Positions 1-10,970 of a stretch of 64,000 bases of DNA are shown in pieces. The stretch is taken from assembly GCA_003615045.1 (NCBI GenBank), contig ML014113.1, positions 124,001 through 188,000 of the forward strand, given 5' to 3'. The translations under genes were made by a program, and so were the position numbers. The DNA is from Caulochytrium protostelioides. Its lineage: Eukaryota > Chytridiomycota > Caulochytriomycetes > Caulochytriales > Caulochytriaceae. The first letter of the stretch is position 1. Each line of letters opens with the position of its first letter. The notes below the pieces were generated by a model that was given only the letters and a program-made list of their open reading frames with translations, was not told where the DNA came from and did not search any database.

Positions 1-1439
1 GAGTCTCTTTGTCATGGGCTGGCAGCTCCTCCAGCGTCTCGTTGGCGCCCTCGCCTAACAGACCCCCCACCGGTCGCCCTGTTCTCTCGCCCCGTATGGT
101 ACGCTGTGTCCTCCTCTCACTCATCGACGATAGCATGCGGCGCCGTGCGATGTGGCAATACCCTTCTCTCCTCGTTCCCCACGGACGTCTGCATACATGC
201 CCTCCTCCTTCGGCGCCCCTCATACGCTTCTCGACCCCGGTTTCTTCACGTGTTCGTTCTCCCGCTCTTCTTCGTTCCTTTTTTTTTCTTAGAGCAGCAT
301 CCAACCTTCTCATCTCTAAAACAGGGGTCACAGACATACCCATGTACGAAGCCGTGTCGATGGCGCTCATCTCGTCAGTGACGGGGCGCCGTTGTCATCT
401 GCTTGGATCGCGGCACAGAATGCCATCGCGGCGTGATGAAATTTCGAACGAGATTCGCTCTCCTAGCAATGATGATGATCTTCTTAGACGCTGGTGATGA
501 TGCATGCGTGACCGTAGATGACGGCGGCAGCACCTGGAGGCGTGGCGCGTGGTTCACGGGGCTCTGTGGCGTCGGCCCCGACGAAGCACATAAAAACCCC
601 TCAGGGGCCGTCGTGGTACCCGGCCGGGTGGCCCGCCCCCGCGCCCACGCCCGTGCCCGCGCCCACCACTAAGCGCAGGACGCCGTGCATCAGGCGACGG
701 GGATGCCCAGGCCCGACCGCCATCGCGTCAGCGCCCGCTTCGATGCCATCACAGCCCCACGTGGTGGTCCATGTTGTGTTGTACTGCGCGGAAAGCCTCT
801 TGTTGAACGGCGTTGACGGCTACTTTCAGACGACCCCGTCGCGGCCGCGGTTACTGCCTCGGCGACGCATCTGCAAGCGCCGTGTCGATCCCTTGATTGC
901 CTGGCTCAAGAGCGACGCTGCATCCACCTCAACAGCATCGAACAACCTCGTGCTGTGCACGCCGTTCGCCTCGATCTGTCTGTCCGAGGCACGTGCCGCG
1001 CTCATCGCTCATCGCACGGCATACGCCAGTGTGTCCGCTGATTCCCCCCCGCGACGAACAGCGATCTCCCGGCCACCTCCTGCGCCCGTCACCCGCCCGC
1101 CCTGGCGTTTTATTTTCCGAGTCGTCCATACGGCCCCGTTCTGACGCGTTTCTGCAACCAGGGATCGTCGTGTACCCCGTCGAACGCTTTCATCCGTAAG
1201 CATCGGCCCTTCGTGCGCATTCGACGTCTCGGCGCTGACGCGGTCCTCGACCGGCGGTGGCCGATACCAGACGTGTCCGTCACTGGACCTCTTGTTTTGC
1301 CACGTTCCACGTCGCCGTGTGTTTCGTGCTGCGTGGTTGACTGCCATCGTCGTTCCTCATCGTACAGCGACGCCCATCGTGCGACAACGTAATCTGTTCT
1401 GAGACGGACGCGTAGCCCTTCGCCGGTCTCCCCTCCCCG
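1..1439. other. intergenic, 5-prime flank of YIF1
   Basis: No recognisable gene. The left part (to about 500) is pyrimidine-rich and mixed in composition. From about 600 it becomes GC-rich and stays open in several frames at once, including a 208-residue frame at 518-1144, but the translation is proline and arginine rich with no domain. The last few hundred bases presumably hold the YIF1 promoter; no clear TATA box was found. Confidence 0.5.
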
Positions 1440-2795
1440 ATGCAGTACCAGGCCGGGGCCAAGAAGCCCGCGGCCGGCGCCGCATGGACGCCGCCGCCGC
1501 TGCACGCGCCGCAGGCCCAGCACCCCGGCACCAGCCAGCACACCTTCATGAGCGGCGGCAATCCCGCGTCCACCAGCACCGCCGGCACCGGCAGGACATC
1601 CAGCGACTACCCCTACGGCGGCCCCCACGCGGGCTACCCGTCGACCAGCGGCCCCGGGACGGGCACGGCCTCGACCCGCCAGTCGAGCGAGTACGGCGAC
1701 CAGAGCTACGCCGGCAGCAGCTACGGCGGCGGCAGCAACAGCTACAGCGGGTACAACCCGTCGCAAGCTGGGGCCAGTGCGGTGCCGCAGGCGCATCCGT
1801 ACGGTCAGCCGAATCACCATGCCGGCGGCGGGATGCAGTTGAAACCGGGCGCATCGCACGGCGCGTATGGCGCCGCGGCGCCGCTGATGGGCGACTACAA
1901 CAGCGGCGGCGGGATGCAGGGCGCCCCCGCGCCCGGCATGCACGACCACTACCACCCGGGCATGCCGCCGCAGCACGGGAACCTGCAGGCTGGCTACCCG
2001 CAAGCCAACAACGGGCAGCCGCATAGCACCTACGAAGCGCAGTGGCAGCAGTTTCAAACCTCCGCCGCGGGCCAGGTCGGCATGCAGTTCGCGAATCAAG
2101 CGCTGAAGCAGGGCCACGATATGGTGCAGAGCAGCGTCGGTCGGTGGCTCAGCTTCGCGACGCTCAAGTACTACTTCAACGTCTCGAATGGCTATGTGCT
2201 GTCGAAGTGCGGGCTGCTGCTGTTCCCCTTCCGTCACAAGACATGGACCCGCGTCCCGCGCGCTGCAGACCAGCAGGGCCACATGCAGCAGTGGCTGCCG
2301 CCGCGCGACGACATCAACGCGCCCGACCTCTACATCCCGACGATGGCGCTCATCACGTACGTGCTCATCTCGGCCGTCCTGATTGGCAGCACGACCGCGC
2401 ACACCTCGGGCTTCAGCCCCGATATCATCGGCAAGCTGACAAGCACCGGCGTCGGCGTGGTCCTGACTGAGGCCCTGATCGTCCGGTTCGGATGCTACCT
2501 GTTGGGCGTCCAGCTCGACATCCCGCTGTTGGACCTCGTCTCGTACGCCGGCTATAAGTTCATCGGCGTCATTGTCGCCGAAATTGTGCGCTTCTTTGCC
2601 TCGTTCACGCTGACCTATGTCGTCTTCGGCTACACGATGCTGGCCCTCGGCTTCTTTTCGTTGCGGACGATGCGGCACATCATCCTGCCGGAAACGACGC
2701 AGACCATGGTGCACCAGGGCCGGAAAAGGCGCATCAACTTTATGCTGGGCATTGCCGGGCTGCAGATCGTGCTGGCATGGATTCTGATGGCTTAG
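1440..2795 (+). CDS. YIF1: YIF1-family ER-Golgi membrane protein
   Basis: A 451-residue single-exon protein. The first 190 or so residues are low-complexity (Gly, Tyr, Gln, Pro, Ser rich). The C-terminal 250 match the YIF1 family: a conserved amphipathic block with VLSKCGLLLFPF, then PDLYIPTMALITYVL opening about five membrane segments (roughly residues 300-320, 330-358, 363-385, 388-408 and 430-450). YIF1 works with YIP1 in COPII vesicle budding and ER-to-Golgi traffic, with the N-terminus in the cytosol. The N-terminal tail is longer than that of yeast Yif1 and is probably disordered. The start is the first ATG in the frame and follows a pyrimidine-rich leader. No intron is needed. The family assignment is firm; the role is known from the family, not shown here. 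Confidence 0.9.
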   Translation: MQYQAGAKKPAAGAAWTPPPLHAPQAQHPGTSQHTFMSGGNPASTSTAGTGRTSSDYPYGGPHAGYPSTSGPGTGTASTRQSSEYGDQSYAGSSYGGGSNSYSGYNPSQAGASAVPQAHPYGQPNHHAGGGMQLKPGASHGAYGAAAPLMGDYNSGGGMQGAPAPGMHDHYHPGMPPQHGNLQAGYPQANNGQPHSTYEAQWQQFQTSAAGQVGMQFANQALKQGHDMVQSSVGRWLSFATLKYYFNVSNGYVLSKCGLLLFPFRHKTWTRVPRAADQQGHMQQWLPPRDDINAPDLYIPTMALITYVLISAVLIGSTTAHTSGFSPDIIGKLTSTGVGVVLTEALIVRFGCYLLGVQLDIPLLDLVSYAGYKFIGVIVAEIVRFFASFTLTYVVFGYTMLALGFFSLRTMRHIILPETTQTMVHQGRKRRINFMLGIAGLQIVLAWILMA

Positions 2796-3194
2796 CTTCG
2801 TCTGGGGCGGACCGATCCCACGGCGTGAACAGACGCGCGTATCTGTGCCCGTGTCCTTGCATTGCTTCTCCGCGGCGGAGTGATGTCTCATACCGCCGCC
2901 TGGGTCCGCGCGCTGCCCTGCTCGGATCTGCCATCTATGGACGGGACGACGCAACGGGTCTTTTTGTCTAATCACGACTTCCTGATGCACTCTTGTGTCG
3001 ACATGATTCTGTCAATCGGCAGGTGTGCAGAGACGAAGCGGAGCGCTTGTCCTTGTTTCACGTCAGACGGCTGTATATGATGTGATGGCCGTTGAAATAC
3101 TGGCGCTGCTTTACGCGTCGGACAGATCGGATAGATCTTTCTTTTTTTTTTTCAATCTTCATTCTTGTGAATTATGGGAGAAGCCGGTGGTCGC

Positions 3195-3806
3195 TGAAGT
3201 GGGTCATCAAAACCTATGGGGCATCAAAATTTGCCCCTGGGGGCAAGGGCGTGGTCGTTCCAACAGCTCGCGCGTACGCTCATCATTTCCAAACTATCAT
3301 GGTTCCCGACGACTCAGGTGCCTGCCCAGACGAATCATGTCCTGACAAAGTTACAAATCCGGGACACGACGGTCGCGCTGATTTCTCGCGCATCCCGGGC
3401 GGGCGCCCACCCCACCGAGCCGAGGGCAGTCAACGGGGTCCGCAAGATCCGGGTGTATGCCCAGACGCATGTAGTCATGAAACCCGGTCAACGCGCGCGC
3501 TAGGGAATCGTGGTTCGTGGGTTGCTGTGGTATGAAGCTACCAACGGCCATGAAGCCACTCACACTAAGTTGGTGAACCGCAATCTCAACGCCGCGTTGA
3601 ACATCCGACGCTGTCTGGCCTTACCCCCCAGACCGATAGCGCTGTGCCGCCACCCGGAGCCAACCAGGTGGCAGCCCGTGGTCGGCAAAGTCATCCGATA
3701 CAGAACCGAATGCGCATCTGCTTCGGGGGGGACCCCTGGGGGGCACCACCGAAGATTGGTGTGCGTATTGGGTCAAGATATGGACGACCGCGTTAAACTC
3801 AATATA
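3195..3806 (+). pseudogene. Fanzor (eukaryotic TnpB-like) nuclease relic, copy 1
   Basis: C-terminal half of a Fanzor-type RuvC nuclease. A block near 3200 reads TYGASKFAPGGKG, then VVVPTARAY, in one frame. Aligned with copy 2, about 8 bases are missing at 3302, deleting the catalytic glutamate of VDEFRT and shifting the frame. The new frame continues with TTQV-AQTNHVLTK and then RIRVYAQTHVV-like sequence. It stops at TAG 3501-3503, where copies 2 and 4 have CAG, and resumes in the same frame with RGLLWYEATNG and NRNLNAALNIRR. The RuvC-III aspartate is Asn here (NRN for NRD). The block ends at 3806 in a segment almost identical to copy 2. An 11-base T tract (3142-3152) lies just upstream. Nuclease function is certainly lost. 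The Fanzor assignment rests on motif recognition, not on a search. Confidence 0.72.
3678..3806 (+). ncRNA. candidate omega-RNA-like conserved 3-prime block, copy 1
   Basis: This 129-base block differs from the matching block of copy 2 (11,630-11,758) at only three positions by my count, while the coding parts upstream of the two copies barely align. It can fold: CTTCGG at 3721-3726 pairs with CCGAAG at 3749-3754 around a G-run and C-run interior. In TnpB and Fanzor elements the guide RNA is encoded at and beyond the 3-prime end of the gene, so this is where one would expect it. That it is transcribed or functional is inference. The frame is also open here, so it could simply be coding tail. 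Confidence 0.3.
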
Positions 3807-3810
3807 TGTA

Positions 3811-4684
3811 AAAGCGATCCCCGTCCGGCTCCACCCGGTCGCCAGTCAGCCGTGGAACACATATGTTGCTGGGCATTTCTGCATCGATCGCATCATCGGC
3901 TACATCAGTCCCAGTCCCCCGATCCCGTCGAGAGACCACGTCATGCGGATCGGCAGCGTTCGACACCGTGGACGGCCCTGCACGGCCACACTCTGCACGG
4001 CCACCAGCCGTTGAAGGGAAGGCCGTCGGGTTCGTTTGCTTCGCTGGCAGAGCTGTAAATCGGATCCTTCGACCGCCGCCCCCGTCTCGCCACAACAACA
4101 CCTGGCAGAGCGCCTCAACACCAATTTAGCGGAAAGCGCGACCGAGCTAAGCCCCAACCAGGGGCTGCATCACGCCTCCCGACTTGCGCCACGATTCGAA
4201 CCGCCGCGGCCTGATACGGGACCCCACGCGGCGTGACCGCAGGGGCGAGCGCAGAGGGAGCCCCAGCGAGCACTGCCACGGAAGACCACTGCCGAAAGCT
4301 TGAACGATGCGTTGTCATCGCCCACGCGAGGCTAACGACAGGCCAGACCGGCACGAACGATCAGCCGTCTTCATCCGGCTACAACCGAGCATCGCGGCCC
4401 TGACGAACTTCTGATAAAAGAGAGGCGAGCAGGATCAGCAAACGCGGATCGCCCGGGGCCCTTTTTTCTTTCACACCCCATACCGTCCTCGTTCGTTCTT
4501 GACGGGCGGGTCTTCTCACTCTTCTGAATTTCCTGCGTGTCATTCCACATCGACGCGCTCTCCCTCTCTTCGTCGACGCGTTTTCCCTCTCTTCATCGAC
4601 GCGCTCTCACTCCCTTCAGCTCAACGCTGACCCGCGCTCACTGTGCTGATCTCTACCGATCGCCCACCCAGGATATCGCGAATT
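3811..4684. other. intergenic between Fanzor relic 1 and annexin
   Basis: No gene recognised. The right part (4440-4684) is pyrimidine-rich and looks like the annexin promoter and leader. It holds a 23-base tandem repeat, listed separately. Confidence 0.5.
4548..4616 (+). repeat. 23-bp tandem repeat, 3 units, in annexin leader
   Basis: Three adjacent 23-base units begin at 4548, 4571 and 4594. Each starts CATCGACGCG or CGTCGACGCG and ends in a pyrimidine run (CCCTCTCTT or similar). They lie 70-140 bases before the annexin ATG and probably fall in its promoter or 5-prime UTR. Confidence 0.85.
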
Positions 4685-6184
4685 ATGGCCTATCACGGGG
4701 GCTACCCGCCACAAGGCGGCTACCCTCCCCAGCAGGCTTCTTATCCCCCTCAGCAGGGCAGCTACCCGCCGCAACAAGGCTACGGCCATCCACAGGGCGG
4801 CTACCCGCCGCAACAGGGCGGCTACCCGCCGCAACAGGGCAGCTACCCGCCGCAGCAGGGCGGCTATGGCCCGCCGCAGCAGGGCGGCTACCCGCCGCAG
4901 CAGGGCGGCTACCCGCCGCAGCAGGGCGGCTACGGGCCGCCCCAGGGCCAGTACCCGCCGCAGCAGCATGGCCAGTACCCGCCGCAACAGAGTAGCCCGT
5001 ACCCGCCGCATCAAGGCGGCTACGGCCCGCCCCAGGGTCAGTACCCCCCGCCTCAGGGCGGCGGTTACCCCGGCCAGCCAGGTGGGTATGGTGGTGGCCC
5101 GCCGCCACATGGTGGTTACGGCGGCCCGCCGCAGCATGGTGGGTATGGTGGTCCGCCACCGCCGCAGCACGGCGGATATGGCGGTCCGCCGATGGGTGCA
5201 CCGCCGATGGGCGGTCCGCCGATGGGCGGCGCCATGTCGTGGTACGCGAGCTCGATTCCGCCGCTGCACTCGGCTCAAGTTCAGGGCGAAGTCGATCGCC
5301 TGCACAAGGCCATGCGTGGCCTGGGCACGCGCGAATCTGAGCTGATCGCGGTGCTGGGCCCCCGCCCGCCGCTGCATCTCCAGCAGGTGGCCATCGCTTA
5401 CCAGGGCGCGTATGGCCGTGATCTCAAAAAGCACCTCGAATCCGAGACCTCCGGCCACTTCCGCGATCTGCTCGTGGGATGCGTCACGCCGCTGCCCGAG
5501 TTCGACGCCAAGTGGCTGCGCAAGTCGATCGAGGGCATGGGAACCGACGAGGCGTTGCTAACCGAGATCCTGGTGGGCCGCACCAACCAGGAAATCACCG
5601 AGATCAAGCTTGCGTACAACGCGCTGTACCGCCGCGATGCGGTGCGCGATGTCCAGGGCGATCTCAGCGGCGACACGAAGCGCTTGGCAACGGCATTGCT
5701 CGCCGGCACGCGTGACGAGAGCGGGCAGGTCATGGACCCGATGGCTGATGTCGAGGCCCTCTATCGCGCGGGCGAGAAGCGGCTCGGCACGGATGAGTCG
5801 ACCTTCATCCGCATCATGTGCTCGCGCTCGGATCGCCACCTGCAGGCCGTGTTTGCCGGTTACGTGCAGCGCACAGGCCACACGCTCGAGAAAGCCATCA
5901 AGCGCGAGTTCTCGGGCACGATGGAGCGCATCCTGCTGAGCATGTACGCGCTCTTCTCCGACCGCCCCGGCTACGTCGCGACTCTGTTCGAAAAGTCGAT
6001 GCATGGGCTCGGCACCAATGACGACATGCTTGTGCGCTTGACCGTCCGCCACCATGACCCCAACGTTATGGGCATGATCAAGCAGGCATACTTGCATCGC
6101 TATGGCAAGCAGCTGTACGACCGCGTGTCTGGCGAGACCTCCGGTGACTATCGCAAGATGCTCCTCGCCATGATCGGCAGGTAA
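4685..6184 (+). CDS. annexin with YPPQ-rich N-terminal tail
   Basis: A 499-residue protein. Residues 1 to about 182 are tandem repeats of the type GGYPPQQ, as in annexin A7/A11 (synexin-like) tails. The remainder is a four-repeat annexin core, with repeats starting near residues 204, 276, 357 and 433. The calcium-loop motifs are GLGTRES (repeat 1), GMGTDEA (2), RLGTDES (3) and GLGTNDD (4), so repeats 2 and 3 keep the canonical GTDE while 1 and 4 deviate. Annexins bind acidic phospholipid membranes in a calcium-dependent way; the tail suggests self-association or phase-separating behaviour. I chose the ATG at 4685 because the repeat begins directly after it (MAYHGGYPP); the frame is open a little further upstream with no ATG in a good context. 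Single exon. Confidence 0.93.
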   Translation: MAYHGGYPPQGGYPPQQASYPPQQGSYPPQQGYGHPQGGYPPQQGGYPPQQGSYPPQQGGYGPPQQGGYPPQQGGYPPQQGGYGPPQGQYPPQQHGQYPPQQSSPYPPHQGGYGPPQGQYPPPQGGGYPGQPGGYGGGPPPHGGYGGPPQHGGYGGPPPPQHGGYGGPPMGAPPMGGPPMGGAMSWYASSIPPLHSAQVQGEVDRLHKAMRGLGTRESELIAVLGPRPPLHLQQVAIAYQGAYGRDLKKHLESETSGHFRDLLVGCVTPLPEFDAKWLRKSIEGMGTDEALLTEILVGRTNQEITEIKLAYNALYRRDAVRDVQGDLSGDTKRLATALLAGTRDESGQVMDPMADVEALYRAGEKRLGTDESTFIRIMCSRSDRHLQAVFAGYVQRTGHTLEKAIKREFSGTMERILLSMYALFSDRPGYVATLFEKSMHGLGTNDDMLVRLTVRHHDPNVMGMIKQAYLHRYGKQLYDRVSGETSGDYRKMLLAMIGR

Positions 6185-9100
6185 AACGAAGGCCAAGCTT
6201 TCAGCGAGCCCGTCAAGCTGCTAGCAGATCAACAAGATACCCCTGCCATTGCTGCTGTTCGCCAGAGAAGACTAAGGTCCAATGATACGTAACTCGTGTG
6301 TCATCGGTTCACAGTTTCATGGTGATTGATGGTGACTTTTTCACGGTCTTTTTTCACGACGGGCCTGGTATCGCTTCGTGATAAAATCTTTTTATAATGA
6401 TTTTTTGATTTTTTGGGCATCTCCGGGTTGCCGTCTGTCTATCGCGGGATGACGCATCGCTTCAGAGTCAGTGCCGTGTTCTTCACTAGCGGTATCAGGG
6501 GGCATCTGTCTTTGCCCTGACTGTCGATCCCATCGTCGACGGATCTCGGCACACAATGGTAGCGAGTGGATGATGGCTTTCGGCAGACGTCATGGCCTCG
6601 GTGATCGCATCGTCACGGCGGTATCCCAGTGATCTCACCCTGACGGGATACCGTCCATCACACGGTGATGGCACGCGATGGGCCTGCATGGATCGAAGAT
6701 CTCCCGTACACGCCTGCATCACGTCGGTCTCCGATGGCCTCGATCCTGAATCGCCCTGGATCGTGCCGTCCACCCCCACTTGCGGATTCCCGCGCTGATC
6801 GCCTTTGTTTGTCGCTCCGCCTTTCCCCTCCGACCCGAGCGGAGACCCCCATCGATGCGTTCCAGCCGAGGCCGCCGCGGCAAGCCGTCGCGACGCGCCT
6901 CGGAGCAGCCACAGCGGGCAGCCGTTCCGTCGATCGCTCGTTGCCGGCGCCGCTCTCGACCAGGCGAAGGCATGCGATGGGTGCGCCGGCGCGACGCGTC
7001 TCGGCTCGCCGCCCCGGTCGCGGCAGCCCGTCTCAGACGGAGGCGCTCAGCGAAACGGGACCGAGGCCCAGAGACCCCAGCCGGCGGGTCCCGAGACGCT
7101 CGGACCGGGCGACCATCGTATTGTGTGACGCCGACGCGGGCGGACCGCCGGTGTGCGACCCTGCGGACCCTGCGGACCCTGCCGAGGCGATCAGGGACCG
7201 CCGATCGGCGTTCCGGCGTTCAGGGACCGTTCAGGGTCCCGGAGAACCCCGCGGCGGGGAGCGGTGGAGCAAAGGCCTGTGGGCCTGTGGCCGGGGGGAG
7301 TGGCGCGGTGGAGGTGATGAAAGGCTGCGCCAGTGCGCGCGGATGCCATCTCCGCTTCGCTCGTGTCTTGCTGGTACGGACACGTTGAGGCCATCGCCGT
7401 TGTTTTATACGCATCGGTGGGCATGATGTTTTTTAATCATTGGGGGGAGACTCAGTGTATGCGCCGGGACCATGTCACGCTGTATGAGGAGACTGAGATC
7501 GATGTTCCACGGGTATTCTCCGATCAGACTTCGGCCCTCGGTCCATTCAGCGGCAAAGGGAAGTGCTGTGCGGACGCCGGCTCCGGCGGATGGCGGCCGG
7601 TCCGCGGTCCAGGATAATAGGAGATGCCGAGAACAGGTGAACACTCGCATGGAGAAGCCGCTTCGGCGCACACTCGGGCGTCCGGGACGTCGGCCTTCGT
7701 GCTCATCGGGACACGGAAAAGAACCCGGCCGAAGCGCGAGCCGCCTTTCCTTTTTTTTTCAGCTGCGTTCTCGACGATACGAAACGATGCGGGGGAGAAA
7801 GTCGTGCCCATTGGTCTTGCTCACTCCTCCGCCCGGAATGTTGGCCATGCGGACATCTTGTCGCCTCAAGCTATGAGATCGGCAGTTCTATTGCGGCTGC
7901 GATCGCACAATGACGTGAGTCGACTCGGTATGGTGAAGCCGCTGACCCTGCCTTCCCTCTCACTCCTCTCACTAGAAAAAAAGATGACACGCTCGTTCCG
8001 TGCGGTTCCAATGACTGCTGACGGTGTTCGAGAATCGCGGCAGAATGAAATGTTATCCCAAAATCTTTTCCGGTAGCTTTTCATGTAGGAGATATGTTCG
8101 TTTGGCAGGCCTGAAATGGCGTCATCACCGCGGTCCTGGCTTGCTTGGCCTGCTTGTTGTGCGTGGCCAACAGCCGCACCCATCGTTCGCCCCAGCTTCC
8201 GAGGGCTCTATGTGGAGCACGAGCACCCAGCACGAGCAATAGCGCTCGATGTCGTATGCCAGCCGGCCGGCACACGATGACCTGCGTCTGTGAGCATCGC
8301 CTCACGGCTGTTCATGGCACCATGGTGGCCACGGGCTTGCCTATTCCGCGCGTCATGTTCCATTTTTTATGCAGCATACCACGACCACGCCGGTTTCATC
8401 GTTGGTGCGACCTGAGGGCCGCGACAAGGTCCGCCACAGGCTCAGGCCCACGCGGCTCCGCGCCGACGCCGGTCTCAGACATACGAACCAACGCCAGGCG
8501 CGGCGGTGGTCTCCTTCCTGTGGCGTCCTTGCGCACCCGCGGCGGCCGGGTGAAGCGGCGAGCGGACGCCGCAGCGGCCACGCGCGCCGGCCCTGACGTA
8601 CTTGGCGTGGGGTGTGCGCTTTGCCGGCGCGCGACCCGAGACATGGGCGGTGCGACGGGGTGAAGTGGGGTATGGGCCGCCCCTGTTGCTGCCATCGCGG
8701 TGGCATGCTGGGTGGCAGCGCTGGCCCCGCGCTCCCCGCCGTGGCCGGCCAGCGCCGGGCCGGGCCGGGCGCAGCGTCTGACGGGCGCCAGGATCGTGCG
8801 AAACCGGCGACGGTCAAACTCACCTGCGTGGCCGGCCACCAGCATGCGGGCTCGCAGCGACACACCCACACACACCCCCTTTCCGCCGCATTGGAAGTGG
8901 CCACACCAAACAGCGCACCGCATCCACGTCAACAGTGACCCTCATCACACCGCTAGGGCACTCGTGACTGACCAGGTGATTGACCACGCCGTATAAAGAA
9001 CCAAGCAGCGTCCATGGATCGTGGTGAGCGGGCGATAGGACGATGGATACGTTCCTTCCGTGCATGATGTTTCAAACATGGCCTGACACCCATGCGCACA

Positions 9101-9356
9101 TGCTGACTTAAGCCATGGAGAATGCTCGCAGGATCCATATCCTTCAAAAATTCTTTCACGTTTTTATTACTTTTTTTTTTTCCCGCCGATCCCCGCCACA
9201 TCATTCGCATCTCCGCCACGCATCGCTTCACACCCCTCTTCGCTCCGGTAGTCCGAGGCCAACGGGGGCTTTCCACATCGACATTGCCCTTGCACCAAGA
9301 GGCTGTTTATCGTCTGCGACGAGACGAGGGTCTCCCGCCATTCCTTCCCCTCCAGC
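6185..9356. other. 3.2-kb intergenic region upstream of the homeobox gene
   Basis: No recognisable gene. The first 300 bases are AT-richer, with several T runs, and fit an annexin 3-prime UTR. The segment 6600-7400 and the segment 8400-8900 are GC-rich and open in several frames (up to 253 residues), but the translations are Arg/Pro/Ala-rich without domains. T-runs of 9-12 bases occur near 7750 and 9170. The right end is the presumed promoter of the homeobox gene. Confidence 0.45.
8988..8997 (+). promoter_or_regulatory. putative TATA box of the homeobox gene
   Basis: The sequence CCGTATAAAG lies about 365 bases before the ATG at 9357, in an otherwise GC-rich flank. Spacing and strand fit a TATA box with a long, pyrimidine-rich 5-prime UTR. 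Only the motif supports it. Confidence 0.35.
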
Positions 9357-10970
9357 ATGGCATCCTCCGCGATGTCGGACCACGTAGCCACCTCGTCGCC
9401 AGCGGCCCGCCCCGCGCTCGCCGCGTCCCTCTCCACCACGCCGCTGCCCTCGTCTTCCAAGCAGCCTGATGCCGCCAAATCCAAGCCCCGCGCCGGCGGC
9501 GGCGGCGGTCTCCTCGTGCCGACGCGGCGGCGCCCGCGGCACAGCTACTCCTTTGACCCCGTCGTCCGCGCCCGCACCCGCCGCCGCTTCCAGCCGGCCC
9601 AGGTCGCCGTCATGCTCCGCGCCTATCAGCGCAACCCACGCTCGGGCCGCGATGTCTGGGAAGCTCTTTCCGCCGAGACCGGGATGACGCCGCAGGATGT
9701 CAAGATCTGGTTCCAGAACCGTCGTGCCAAGGAGAACCGCGAGCGCGGGTCTGCGGCCGCGGCAGCAGCGGCAACAGCGGCTTCAGCGCCAACATCGGCA
9801 TCGGTGTCGGCGGCGGTTGGGCTGCCGGATGCGGCGCCGTCGGGTGGCGCGAGCGCCCGGTCGTCCGTGACCCAGGCCGACCTCGCCGTGACGTCGCAGC
9901 GCACCGCCGAGGCCATCGAGGCTCTGCTGTGCTTCAGCACGCCGATGGCGGACGACCACGTCCGCCACGTGCCGTATGCAGCGTCCAACTACGCGACTCG
10001 GACGGCGCCGATGCCGATGCCGATGCCAATGCCCATCTCATCGGAGCATCTCGGCGCAGCTGCGGCCGACCGCGGGGCGCCGAAGCCCGTGCTGCCCCTC
10101 ACGATCCCGCCGGCACTGCCGCTGCATCCTGCATCGTCAGCGGCCAGTTTCTCGCCGGGCCACCAGCTGCCGTCGCCCAGCAGTCCGGGCAAGACGCCGC
10201 GATCGTCGGACGCCGGCGTCGCATCGCCCCTCCATGCCGCCGCGATGCCCCCGCCGCTGCTGCCCGCCTGGTCATCGTGGTCGACGGCGTCGACGGCGTC
10301 GTCGCCTTACGGCTATGTGCCGACCCGGCCGCTGCGTGCGGCCACGCCGCCTCCACCATCGCTGCCGCCCATCAACGCATTCCTGCCGAGCCCGAAGAGT
10401 GCCAGCATGGAGACGCTGCCGGCTCTGGATGCTTACTGCGAGTACCGTCCACAGAAAGCGCCCGTGACGCCGCTGACGCGACCCTTCCACGGCGGCCACC
10501 GGCCGTGGCCCCTGGCGGCGATCGACCCGTGGTCCTCGGCGTCGACGCTGGATGCCGGGCGCGCCATGCGGGGGCCCACGGCCTCGTCCTACGCATCGTA
10601 CGAGTCGATAGGCAACCTGACGGCGTCGTCCTCCGACAGCGGCATGTCGTCCCTCTTCAGCACCTCGATGCTCGGCTCCTCGCTGCTGGATATGGACGGG
10701 CCGCTCGACCCGCTGCAGAGCATCATTCGCGCGCCGTATGCGTCGTTGCCAACTAGCACGGGCACGGGCACGAGCGCTTCGAGTCGCGGGAAGGCCATTC
10801 CGCCCGTGGCATCGCTGTTGCCCAGTGACGGCACCGGTCTGCTGTCCGGAATCTCTTCGCTGGGCCTCGACTATGGCTTCCCCGCCGGCCCCACGAGGGC
10901 CGGCGCCTCCATGCATCCGGCTGCCTTGCCGCCTTTGGCGGCAGGACCGCCGCTTCGCCCTTACTTTTAA
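9357..10970 (+). CDS. homeodomain transcription factor
   Basis: A 537-residue single-exon protein. A typical-length 60-residue homeodomain lies at about residues 70-131, starting RTRRRFQPAQ and ending with recognition helix 3, KIWFQNRRAKENR (about 115-127); the WFQNRR core is intact. The N-terminal 70 residues are Ser/Pro/Ala-rich. The C-terminal 400 are low-complexity (Pro, Ser, Ala, with a short Met-Pro repeat near residue 220) and probably disordered, with no second domain recognised. Homeodomain proteins bind DNA in the nucleus and regulate development; the target genes cannot be read from sequence. The gene is followed within 60 bases by a T10 tract and then Fanzor relic 2. I do not assign a named orthologue. 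Confidence 0.9.
   Translation: MASSAMSDHVATSSPAARPALAASLSTTPLPSSSKQPDAAKSKPRAGGGGGLLVPTRRRPRHSYSFDPVVRARTRRRFQPAQVAVMLRAYQRNPRSGRDVWEALSAETGMTPQDVKIWFQNRRAKENRERGSAAAAAAATAASAPTSASVSAAVGLPDAAPSGGASARSSVTQADLAVTSQRTAEAIEALLCFSTPMADDHVRHVPYAASNYATRTAPMPMPMPMPISSEHLGAAAADRGAPKPVLPLTIPPALPLHPASSAASFSPGHQLPSPSSPGKTPRSSDAGVASPLHAAAMPPPLLPAWSSWSTASTASSPYGYVPTRPLRAATPPPPSLPPINAFLPSPKSASMETLPALDAYCEYRPQKAPVTPLTRPFHGGHRPWPLAAIDPWSSASTLDAGRAMRGPTASSYASYESIGNLTASSSDSGMSSLFSTSMLGSSLLDMDGPLDPLQSIIRAPYASLPTSTGTGTSASSRGKAIPPVASLLPSDGTGLLSGISSLGLDYGFPAGPTRAGASMHPAALPPLAAGPPLRPYF

Noticed and set aside
518-1144. 208-residue open frame upstream of YIF1
   Set aside because: Proline/arginine-rich with no domain, overlapped by other open frames in GC-rich DNA.
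1110-2990. 626-residue minus-strand frame over YIF1
   Set aside because: Antisense shadow of YIF1, which carries the conserved membrane domain.
4185-4205. ATTCGAACC, a tRNA T-loop-like sequence (minus strand)
   Set aside because: The flanking bases do not pair as a T-stem and no D-arm or acceptor stem is found at the required spacing, so no tRNA is supported.
6665-7426. 253-residue open frame between annexin and homeobox genes
   Set aside because: Several frames are open at once and the translation is Arg/Pro-rich without recognisable motifs.
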